DNA from: Symbiodinium natans
Taxonomy: Eukaryota; Sar; Dinophyceae; Suessiales; Symbiodiniaceae
NCBI GenBank assembly: GCA_905221605.1
Contig: CAJNDS010000341.1
Span: 1 to 64,000 of the forward strand
Reading direction: 5' to 3'
DNA length: 64,000 bases
The notes under the pieces were generated by a model that saw nothing but the letters and a program-made list of their open reading frames with translations, searched no databases and was not told the origin of the DNA. Below, piece by piece: positions 45,200-55,066 of this stretch (position 1 is its first letter; each line of letters begins with the position of its first letter). A program made the position numbers and the translations under genes.

Positions 45200-45843
45200 T
45201 TCGCTTGAACGTGTTTACAAACACACCTTCGTTTTCGAGGATGGGGGCACACCCAGGCTTACAAAAATCCCGTCGTTTTTGAAGTTTAGGACACACTAGG
45301 GTTTACGCAAAAATGCAGGCGCACCAGGTTGATAAACAAACCTTTCGTTTTTTGATGTTGAGGACATATCAAGGTTCAAATCGAACCTTTTCGTTAAAGC
45401 AATGATGGTGCTTTAAGGTTTTGCAAAACAACAACGTTCCTTAACGTTGTTGCAGTCTTACTTTTTCAATGCTTCAAGATCTTTACCAGGCTACAAGAAG
45501 TGCATTTTTGTAAACAAATCGTATGATTGAGGTCTCTGGTCTCCACCCTACAGTTTAATATTTTGCGGTAACCATAACTAAAACTGTTTGCATCGTTCAG
45601 TTACAGTGATTGCGCCCAATGTGATATCTTGAGCCTCCCAAATATTATGAAAAAATGAAGACCTGAATTCAAAATACTATAAAAAATGAAGACCTGAATT
45701 CAATTATTCAAAATGTTCAAATTATGGGCTCTCTAAAAGACTTAACACCCTTTAAATAGCTCAGTGTGGTTCTTTTATTCATCGTATCTCTCTCCATCTT
45801 TTTCTCTTTCGCTCTCGCTTTCTCTCTGTCTCTCCCTCTCTCG

Positions 45844-45919
<76 letters not shown>

Positions 45920-47322
45920 CCCTCTCTCTTCTCTTTGTCTCTGTCTCTCTCTGTCTCTCTCCTTCTCTGCCTCCTTCCCTCCTTCCTGCCAGCATTCCTT
46001 TCTCTTCCCCTCTTCCTTCTTCTTGTTCTTTCCTCTTTCCTCCTCGCCCCTCCCGTTTTTTACTTGCCATTCAACATCCTTCAAGAAGTGTCCCCTTTTG
46101 CCCTTTCGCAGTCTTCTCTCAAACCCCTGGGAGGCCCTTTCAGGGAGCCCCTTCAAGGAACCCGAAAACGGCGGGGCCCTGGTGGATATTGAAAGAAGCA
46201 GATTCGCAGAAGAAGGAGAACGACAGACACGGAGCAAGAGATAGAGAAACAGAAAAAGGAGAGAGAAGCAACTGTCCTCTCCAAGCTGTTTTCAGAGTGG
46301 CCCCAAAGACTGGGGTGGGCGTGAGTTCGCCCCTTGCCACTCGAAAGCCTCCCTTTCTTGAAAGAAACAAGAGGCAGGAACCCCTTCTGTCAAAGAATCC
46401 GTGTCAGAAGACAAAAGGATACTGCGATAGCCCCTCATTCGTATTTTAATTCCTCCCAAATGCTTTCGGCTCTTTTGCTTGATAGATGAGTGGGTCCGTC
46501 CGCTCCGATTGAAATGAGAGAGTTTATTTTCTTAGAATGAACCGTTCCGTGTATTCTTAATCAGAGGTAGCCCTGCCTATGTTGAATACAGATGAGGGCG
46601 TTGTCCTGAAAGGCCCTCCTGTTCTAAGGAACACCGTGAACGATAGAACCCTTCATTTGAAAAGGAATCAACGAGTCCATCCAGTATTTCAATAAATGAC
46701 AGGATTTCGTTGTTCTTTGGAATGCTATTGTCTTTAAGAAGCTTTCTTTCTCCTTCCTTTCGTTTTCGCTCTTCGTGCGCCCGCTTTCTGCACTCTCCCT
46801 TTCTTGTGTCCCTTTTGCGGCCCTTTCTTCCTCTGTTCCTTTTGTCATTAAGTAGGGGGGGGGGTAGAAGAAGGGCAAGGTTAAGCAAGGAGAATGAAGG
46901 GAATGATATGATGGAAGGAGGACTTCTCCAGCTCCTCGTAACTACTTCTCTACATGTCTCTGTGTGGTTTTTCTTCTTGGCAATATGGGGGCTCTTGGAG
47001 GCCCCTGGGAGACGCTCTCTGAAGGCCGCCCGAAACTCTTGGGGCGGCTCAGAGGGGTCTGGAGTGTGTGGAAAGAGGCAGTGCGGGACCATGTCCAGAA
47101 CAGGACCCATCGTTTGTACAGGGTCCGCCTCGTAAAGTCAGAAAGGATGAGCAATTGAACAGAAAACGCCGGGGAGCACCGGAGTGAGAGAGATGGAGAC
47201 AGATAGAGAAGCAAAGAGAAGGAGACAACAATTAGGGAGAAGAGGAAGAAGGAAGACAGTGGAAGAGCGACAGATAGGGGAACAGGGTGAAGGAAACAAA
47301 AACAATGAAGGAGAGGAAGAAG
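45200..47322 (+). repeat. Segmental duplication X-S, copy 2
   Basis: Nearly identical to copy 1 by eye. Differences are a longer CT tract (about 45840-45920), a small deletion near 46210 and rare single-base changes (for example at 46717). Confidence 0.9.
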
Positions 47323-49040
47323 GAAGCGATGGTGAAAAGAGGGCCGCTTGGAGAACAAAAAGGGGTCAAGCAGGACACTTGTTTTTGTTATCCACTGTTC
47401 CTTTTCCTCACCCCTTACACTTATGTCCCGAGCATTGCTCACGCCTTTCTTCCACGGTCTTTGTCCTTCATTTCTCCTCTCTATCTCTCTATCTTCCCTC
47501 TAGCTCTCCTTCCTTTCTTTTCCATGTTCGTTCTCCTCCTTGACCCCGCTCTCGCTTTTCTCGTGTCCAGCCCATGAGCCTTTCCTCTTCTGTTCCTTTT
47601 GCCATTAAGTAGGGAGATAGAAAAGGCAAGCTTAAGCAAGGAGAATGAAGGGCATTATAAGATTGCGGACTATGGTCTGTCTCTTTCTGCGAGGAAAGGA
47701 AGAGGTGAGGGGAGGGGAGGAGAGGCAATGTCTCATGTCGAGCTGGGAGGGAGGGTTGGATGCTACTGGAAGCTCTAGCCTCTAAAGGCCCCTGCATTCG
47801 GGAGGCCCCTGAGATATAGCAACATTGGGATGGGATAGGGTATCTCTCGCTTCCTCTTCTGAGCCATGTTTCCTCACCCCGACGGCGGAGTCCTCCACGT
47901 GGGCGAGGGAAGGGACTCAGCTAGGGGTAAGGTAGTGCCCCTACTGAGACCAACTCCATACACTGAGGGGTGTCACCTTTGTCACTTTGGTTGGTTACAG
48001 TTTGGTGGGCCTTTTATACTGATGGGGTGAGAGTGCCGCCAATTCTCTTAACGGCATCCGCACTCTTGCGGTCTTGCTCCACTGGTCCCGTGCCATTGGG
48101 TTTCTTTGTTCGGGGGAAGGTGTTGGGGGGGGTGCTCATGGAGTGCCTTCGCCGCCTTCTCTCGAAGCGGTGTCGTGTCGGGCAGCTTCCTGGGTGGGCT
48201 GTCGGACGAAGATACTCTCGGTCAAGTTCTTCTCGAGGTTTTTGCGGTAACTTCACACCCAGAGTACCCTCACTCGCTTGTTCACATGCTGTTGCGAGTG
48301 TGTCGTCGTTTTCAGCCGGTTCGGAATCGGCGAAATCGGGCCTGTTGACAGCTTCTACGAAAAAGGCGGGTTCGTGGCGGGGGGAGGCGTCGATACGTCG
48401 TGGTCGGATTTTGCCTGTCAAGGGATTGGCTGGCACGACTAGCCGAAGGGTGCAGGGGGACACGATCCCCTTGCGGCGGTGTTTTGGCCACATGCCAACA
48501 CCAATGGCAAGCCCGACCCCCCCTTGCTATGTTTCTGCTTTTTTGCCTGTTCGACAAGGGATGTGCCGGGACCTCTGTAGATCGATTTGACCGTAGGCGA
48601 ACACTCGCTACGGATGCATTTTTGTTGTTTTTTTTCAGATGGGTGAGCGGGAGGTGGGCGATTTGGATTTGCTTTTTCTCTTTGGTTTGGGCTTGTCGCT
48701 CTGCTGGTCCAGGTACGTGTATAGTCGCCAAACCAAACACCTGACCTGTCCTGTCCATTTTTCTTCATTTCTTCCTTGTTCCATCCTTTCTCACTCGATT
48801 TCGCCCCCCCCCCTTCCCTCGCCTTGTTCCATGCCCTGTCCACATCCTTCTCAAACGAGAAAGCAAGAGAACGATGAGAAGGAGAGGTGAGAGGGACGAA
48901 AAAGGCAAGGAAATGAAGATTTCGCCCTGCCCTCTCTGTCACTTTTCTCATCCGCTTTCACCCCTTCCCTCTCATCACTCCATGCTCTATGCTAAGAAAG
49001 GAATAGGAGAGGAAGAGAGGAGTGGGAGGAAGAAGATTGG
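47063..49040 (+). repeat. Segmental duplication S-Y, copy 1
   Basis: Starts with the second S copy (47063-47322), followed by Y (47323-49040). Y holds a 206-codon frame on + (47970-48590, GTG start) and a 159-codon frame on - (48014-48493). Both are open because of G/C composition, and I cannot assign either. Confidence 0.85.
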
Positions 49041-51018
49041 AGTGTGTGGAAAGAGGCAGTGCGGGACCATGTCCAGAACAGGACCCATCGTTTGTACAGG
49101 GTCCGCCTCGTAAAGTCAGAAAGGATGAGCAATTGAACAGAAAACGCCGGGGAGCACCGGAGTGAGAGAGATGGAGACAGATAGAGAAGCAAAGAGAAGG
49201 AGACAACAATTAGGGAGAAGAGGAAGAAGGAAGACAGTGGAAGAGCGACAGATAGGGGAACAGGGTGAAGGAAACAAAAACAATGAAGGAGAGGAAGAAG
49301 GAAGCGATGGTGAAAAGAGGGCCGCTTGGAGAACAAAAAGGGGTCAAGCAGGACACTTGTTTTTGTTATCCACTGTTCCTTTTCCTCACCCCTTACACTT
49401 ATGTCCCGAGCATTGCTCACGCCTTTCTTCCACGGTCTTTGTCCTTCATTTCTCCTCTCTATCTCTCTATCTTCCCTCTAGCTCTCCTTCCTTTCTTTTC
49501 CATGTTCGTTCTCCTCCTTGACCCCGCTCTCGCTTTTCTCGTGTCCAGCCCATGAGCCTTTCCTCTTCTGTTCCTTTTGCCATTAAGTAGGGAGATAGAA
49601 AAGGCAAGCTTAAGCAAGGAGAATGAAGGGCATTATAAGATTGCGGACTATGGTCTGTCTCTTTCTGCGAGGAAAGGAAGAGGTGAGGGGAGGGGAGGAG
49701 AGGCAATGTCTCATGTCGAGCTGGGAGGGAGGGTTGGATGCTACTGGAAGCTCTAGCCTCTAAAGGCCCCTGCATTCGGGAGGCCCCTGAGATATAGCAA
49801 CATTGGGATGGGATAGGGTATCTCTCGCTTCCTCTTCTGAGCCATGTTTCCTCACCCCGACGGCGGAGTCCTCCACGTGGGCGAGGGAAGGGACTCAGCT
49901 AGGGGTAAGGTAGTGCCCCTACTGAGACCAACTCCATACACTGAGGGGTGTCACCTTTGTCACTTTGGTTGGTTACAGTTTGGTGGGCCTTTTATACTGA
50001 TGGGGTGAGAGTGCCGCCAATTCTCTTAACGGCATCCGCACTCTTGCGGTCTTGCTCCACTGGTCCCGTGCCATTGGGTTTCTTTGTTCGGGGGAAGGTG
50101 TTGGGGGGGGTGCTCATGGAGTGCCTTCGCCGCCTTCTCTCGAAGCGGTGTCGTGTCGGGCAGCTTCCTGGGTGGGCTGTCGGACGAAGATACTCTCGGT
50201 CAAGTTCTTCTCGAGGTTTTTGCGGTAACTTCACACCCAGAGTACCCTCACTCGCTTGTTCACATGCTGTTGCGAGTGTGTCGTCGTTTTCAGCCGGTTC
50301 GGAATCGGCGAAATCGGGCCTGTTGACAGCTTCTACGAAAAAGGCGGGTTCGTGGCGGGGGGAGGCGTCGATACGTCGTGGTCGGATTTTGCCTGTCAAG
50401 GGATTGGCTGGCACGACTAGCCGAAGGGTGCAGGGGGACACGATCCCCTTGTGGCGGTGTTTTGGCCACATGCCAACACCAATGGCAAGCCCGACCCCCC
50501 CTTGCTATGTTTCTGCTTTTTTGCCTGTTCGACAAGGGATGTGCCGGGACCTCTGTAGATCGATTTGACCGTAGGCGAACACTCGCTACGGATGCATTTT
50601 TGTTGTTTTTTTTCAGATGGGTGAGCGGGAGGTGGGCGATTTGGATTTGCTTTTTCTCTTTGGTTTGGGCTTGTCGCTCTGCTGGTCCAGGTACGTGTAT
50701 AGTCGCCAAACCAAACACCTGACCTGTCCTGTCCATTTTTCTTCATTTCTTCCTTGTTCCATCCTTTCTCACTCGATTTCGCCCCCCCCCCTTCCCTCGC
50801 CTTGTTCCATGCCCTGTCCACATCCTTCTCAAACGAGAAAGCAAGAGAACGATGAGAAGGAGAGGTGAGAGGGACGAAAAAGGCAAGGAAATGAAGATTT
50901 CGCCCTGCCCTCTCTGTCACTTTTCTCATCCGCTTTCACCCCTTCCCTCTCATCACTCCATGCTCTATGCTAAGAAAGGAATAGGAGAGGAAGAGAGGAG
51001 TGGGAGGAAGAAGATTGG
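49041..51018 (+). repeat. Segmental duplication S-Y, copy 2
   Basis: Offset 1978 from copy 1. Almost identical; one clear substitution is in TTGCGGCGG (about 48472) versus TTGTGGCGG (about 50450). It ends at GAAGATTGG before unique sequence. Confidence 0.85.
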
Positions 51019-51149
51019 CAGAGGAAAAAGGGACTTCTTCCCTTTCATTTAGCTTTGGCTTACGGTATCCCAAACACCAAAATACAGATGGGTCTTTGGG
51101 AGGGGGGCTTGAAAATTCTACAGACTTTAGCAGAGCATATGAAATATTG

Positions 51150-51620
51150 AACTACTGGACCCCAGGGCCGAGTAAGCGCTCCAGCTGCTTAATCGGGTTG
51201 ACGATGCCGGGGAACTCTCCCCGAGAATCTTCAATCCTGATCCTTCGGCCTCAAGGCCGATTGAGCGCTCCGCCTGCTTAATCGGCCCTGGGTTTGAAGA
51301 TTGAACATGCCCGGGAACTCTCCCCGGAGCACCTTCAATCCTGGATTCTCAACCCTGGGCCGACTAGGCAGATGAAGTGCTCAATCGGCAGGGGTCTGGG
51401 GTTGAAGATACTCCTGGGAGAGTTCCCCGGCATATTCAATCTTCAATCTTCAATCCAAGGGCCGATTAAGCAGCAGGTGGAGCGCTTAATCGGCCCTGTG
51501 TTTGAAGGTTGAAGATTGAAGATGCCCGGGAACTCTCCCCGGAGCATCTTCAATCCGGGGAGAGTTCCCCGGCGTCTTCAATCTTCAATCGTCAAACCCA
51601 GGGCCGATTAAGCACTGTCT
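51150..51620. repeat. Hairpin field of GGCCGATTAAGC and CCGGGGAGAGTTCCCC words
   Basis: Repeated inverted pairs: GGGCCGATTAAGC against GCGCTTAATCGGCCC, and CGGGGAACTCTCCCCGG as a near-perfect palindrome, joined by TCTTCAATCTTCAATC and its mirror. At least four pairs occur in 470 bp. No gene. Confidence 0.85.
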
Positions 51621-51639
51621 TGGCCCCCCCTTCACAAAA

Positions 51640-52960
51640 CATATTATCTCTACTTTGTTGTCCAGAAGCAGATGTTGGCGCGTAAGGCCTTTTCACACCC
51701 GAAAACATCTCTCAGTCAGCAAAACGCAAAGAGAAAGTACGTAGAATAGGTGCCCACATCAAGTGTGTATATAGGATAAATGTATGGCGTATCAAATACC
51801 GATAGCGGAGAACGAACCATGAGACTCAGAAGTATTCGAGCGCATAGGGTAATGCGGAAAATCATTTACTTTAAGCCCCAGGGACACGAGAATACTGTGA
51901 GCAAATGTCCTTTCGCGATTTCCTGAGACCTTCCAACAGGCTGCAAGTAATTGCTCGCAAGTATCTTGCTTTTTCATTCTCAATGCTTCCCACAGGTCTC
52001 CCATCATGGTTATCATTTGTCAAGGATGATGCTTATTCTCCAATTATCCGCAAGACCCACAGGCGCTTAAAGTCTTACGTAATACTCGTCCAAAGCAACA
52101 GGATATCACATCCTGACTACAAAAAGTATACGAAACCTTGGTTTATGTTGTGCGTCTCGTAAGAAGAAATGACATAGCGTGCTACGGGAACTGTGCTGTT
52201 AAGCCTTTATATAGCGAGGGTTTAGTGGTTTAGAGTTGAAGGGGAAGGCCAGAAAGTCTTTTCAGATGCCTCGCTGTTTTATTTTTTGTCACCGTGTTTT
52301 AGGCGGTTGTACGTCTCGTAGGAATAAATGGTTTCTGATATAGCATGCTACGGGAACTGTGCCGTTATATCTCAATGTACCGAGGGTTTAGGGTGGTTTA
52401 GAGTTGAGGGGGTAGGCCAGAAGGTTTTGTTTAGCTACTTTGCTGTTAGATTTTTGTTTTCATTCTTTTCACCTTTTCACCCTTATCTTATCTTCATCTC
52501 TTCTCTCTCTCTCTCTCTATCTTCTTCTTCTTCTGCTGGGCTTGCAGTTCTCCCTTCCTCTCTGTCATTTCTGCGTATTGTTCTTTCCGTTCTTGCTTCT
52601 CTTTCTATTTCTCCACTTTCCTTCCTCTCCTTCCTGCTTCTTAGCTTTCCACCAGAAAAAGAAAATGAAAGAACGGCAAGCTCGTCTTGGTTTATCACTG
52701 ATCACCAATGAGACAGGAGAGAAGAACAAGGAATAGAGCAATGAAGTCGAGGAAGGGGCAGATGATGAGAGCGAGGGCGTCTTGCTTTCCCTGAGCTTTC
52801 GGTTCCTTTCATTTGTCCTTTCTTCTTATGAAGAGAAAAGGGAGAAGAGCAGAGGATGAAGGCAAGGGAAGAGAAAACGTGTGAGCCGAGCGAAAGAGGA
52901 GTTCTCCCTTCCTGTCCCCACCATCTGCCTTCATCCTATCTTTTCCTTTTTGTTCTCTGT
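51640..52960. other. Unassigned sequence upstream of the retrotransposon
   Basis: A frame at 51905-52162 (85 codons) has no motif. An imperfect tandem duplication of about 165 bp (52150-52300 and 52312-52460) is marked by GTGCTACGGGAACTGTG and GAGGGTTTAG words. From 52440 the sequence is pyrimidine-rich, with (TC)n near 52500. Confidence 0.5.
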
Positions 52961-52963
52961 TGT

Positions 52964-53121
52964 TGTTGAAAACCCTCCCGTCTCAGGTACCTTAGCTGCA
53001 CATGTTCTTCGTTGCCTCTTTTCCAGAATGAGAGTTTGGAGTTGACTTAATTAAATCTTGATTTGTAATGTGCATCCATGCAAACCTGCAGGGCTCAGAT
53101 CGCGACTAAAAGTCCGCAACA
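52964..53121 (+). repeat. 5' LTR
   Basis: 158 bp, TGTTGAAAACCC to AGTCCGCAACA. It matches the 3' LTR base for base as far as I can check by eye. The first in-frame ATG of gag (53078) lies inside it. Confidence 0.95.
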
Positions 53122-55066
53122 TGGTAGTGCGGAGCTCTGGTTGAGTTCCTTTGGGAAACCTGAAAAGCACGTGAGCCGAAACCTTGTCACACCCAGTTTC
53201 AGAATGTCGGAGATGCAACAGCTCATCCAAGCGTTGCAATCTCAAACCCAGCAGCTGCTGCAACAGCAGCAGGAGTCCCACGAGCAGAGGATACAAGTGA
53301 TGCAGCAAGCACTGACTGCGCAGCATCAGCATTTCACGCAAGCGCTAGGCAAGTTGAGTTCCTCTGGTGAGCAAAGACTGGGTAGCCTTGTAGACGTTCG
53401 CGGTGTTGGGCAGCCTGAAAAGTTGACGGACAAAGTAGCTGAAAAAGATTTCAGGGTTTGGAAGCTCAAGTACGTCAACTGGGTGCAAACCGCATTCAAG
53501 TCGGCCGAAAAGTTGCTGACGGATGTTCTTGACGACGAAACCTCAGTTGTAGATGCTGCACGTTTTCAGAGTTTGACCAGCAAACATCCGGATGCTGAGC
53601 GGATATCTGCCCATTTGAATGCAACTCTTCTCTCCGTTTGTGAAGGTAAAGCTTTTGCTGTTGTAGAGAAGAGTTTCAAAGGGCCGAGTGCTGGTTTGGA
53701 CGCGTTTCGTCGCTTGTGTCATCGGTTTGATCCCCAGTCAGAGGAGACAGATCTTTCTTTGCTAACGCAGATAGTGAACCTGGGTCCTTTCTCCAGCACT
53801 AACCCTACGGAGATTCTTGCCGAGTTGGAGCGTAGGGAAGAAATGATGACCAAGCACGAAACACGCACGTTAGACACACTGTCTGATGGCTTCAAGCGCG
53901 TGATGCTGTTGAAGATGTTGGTAGATCCCTTGAAGACACACATGCAGTTGAACTTGAAAAGTTTCGACACGTATGAAAAGGCACGTGCGGAGGTTGTGCA
54001 CTTTCTTGAACTGCAAGCTCAGACCCAACTAGCGTCGCAGTCCTCGCAGTCGCTTTCTTCATCCTCCACAGGGCCCGTGCCTATGGACATCGGTAGTCTC
54101 GCACAGCTTGGTGTCAAGTCTGTTGAGGAGTTGAGCTCTTTGCTTGCTTCCTTTTCCAAAGGAAAAGGAAAAGGTGCTCCGAACCCACATGGCAAGACTC
54201 CTAGTGGCAAAGGGAAGTCTCAGAAGTTTACTGGTAACTGCAACTTCTGTCATCGACAAGGCCACAAGGAGGCTGACTGTTGGGACAAGTACCCTGACAA
54301 AGCACCCAAAAGCAAAGGCAAGTCTAAGTCTAAATCTAAGTCTGCGAAGGGCAAGGACAAGAGCTTGAACACGTTGGATGAGTCCCCTCAGCAGCAAGAG
54401 CCGGTTGAAGCTGGCGGTTTTGAAGTAGACCTCGCGCACGTGGATGGTGACCATCAGTTTGTTGCTTCCCAGTCCTGGCACACTGTTCAGCAAGGTTGGT
54501 CGCGCGTGGAGCTCACTGTTGATTCCGGAGCCGGGTCTACTGCAATTCCGCCATGCATTGCGCCGAAAGAGCCTGTCCAAGTGAGTGAGACGAGCAAGCT
54601 TGGTCGGCAGTTTAAAACTGCAACTGGCCACACGGTTTCGGACCAAGGCTGTAAGAAGCTAAGGGCATTCACGGACTCTGGGGTAGCTGTTTCGCTTTCT
54701 TCCGCAGTGGCCGATATACACAAACCGCTGCTTGCTGTGTCGGATGTTTGTAGCAAAGGTGGCATCTGTCACTTCGAGGAAGGGAACAGCTACATCCAAC
54801 CAAAGGGTTGTGGGAAGATCTGGATGGAAGAGACGAAGGGTCTTTACAAAGTTGGCGTGTGGCTGTCACCTTCCAGTGGCGGAGTCGCAAGCGTGGTTCC
54901 TTTAGCCCCCTTTAGTGAAGGTGGAGGGTCTGGATCTGGAGACTCTGCCCCTGTAGCGCCTGTGAGTGTAGGAGAGCACCAGGGTGTGCAAGGTGTTGTC
55001 GGTGTCGTTTCTGCTGAAGGGCAGGGTTTCCGGAGGCAGGTGGTGTCTTGGGGCACGACACTGTAA
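53078..55066 (+). CDS. gag-pro: Copia gag-protease polyprotein (ORF1)
   Basis: 662 codons from the ATG at 53078, which lies in the LTR; the ATG at 53204 (MSEMQQLIQALQS, residue 43) is an equally good start. The N-terminal Gln-rich coiled coil (residues about 45-85) is followed by a capsid-like region. A CCHC zinc knuckle reads CNFCHRQGHKEADC (C388, C391, H396, C401) with a Lys/Ser-rich basic tail, typical of RNA-binding nucleocapsid. The aspartic protease site is DSGAGS at residue 482. Gag packages the element RNA and the protease cuts the polyproteins. The ORF ends at the TAA at 55064, inside a 49-bp overlap with the pol frame, so protease is made with gag and pol only by recoding. Confidence 0.92.
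   Translation: MQTCRAQIATKSPQHGSAELWLSSFGKPEKHVSRNLVTPSFRMSEMQQLIQALQSQTQQLLQQQQESHEQRIQVMQQALTAQHQHFTQALGKLSSSGEQRLGSLVDVRGVGQPEKLTDKVAEKDFRVWKLKYVNWVQTAFKSAEKLLTDVLDDETSVVDAARFQSLTSKHPDAERISAHLNATLLSVCEGKAFAVVEKSFKGPSAGLDAFRRLCHRFDPQSEETDLSLLTQIVNLGPFSSTNPTEILAELERREEMMTKHETRTLDTLSDGFKRVMLLKMLVDPLKTHMQLNLKSFDTYEKARAEVVHFLELQAQTQLASQSSQSLSSSSTGPVPMDIGSLAQLGVKSVEELSSLLASFSKGKGKGAPNPHGKTPSGKGKSQKFTGNCNFCHRQGHKEADCWDKYPDKAPKSKGKSKSKSKSAKGKDKSLNTLDESPQQQEPVEAGGFEVDLAHVDGDHQFVASQSWHTVQQGWSRVELTVDSGAGSTAIPPCIAPKEPVQVSETSKLGRQFKTATGHTVSDQGCKKLRAFTDSGVAVSLSSAVADIHKPLLAVSDVCSKGGICHFEEGNSYIQPKGCGKIWMEETKGLYKVGVWLSPSSGGVASVVPLAPFSEGGGSGSGDSAPVAPVSVGEHQGVQGVVGVVSAEGQGFRRQVVSWGTTL
53122..53136 (+). other. 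Putative primer-binding site
   Basis: TGGTAGTGCGGAGCT begins directly after the LTR. The leading TGG is complementary to a tRNA CCA end, and TGGTAG recalls the initiator-Met tRNA site used by many copia elements. The pairing beyond six bases is unverified. Confidence 0.45.

Noticed and set aside
43686-47110. Ser/Leu- and Arg/Glu-rich proteins of 170-230 codons
   Set aside because: They overlap (CT)n/(GA)n tracts, appear in both strands and vary with tract length between the two copies.
55048-55050. TTG at 55048 as the true start of pol
   Set aside because: A non-AUG start directly after a canonical slippery site in a 49-nt overlap is less likely than frameshifting; the frame is also open upstream to 55018.
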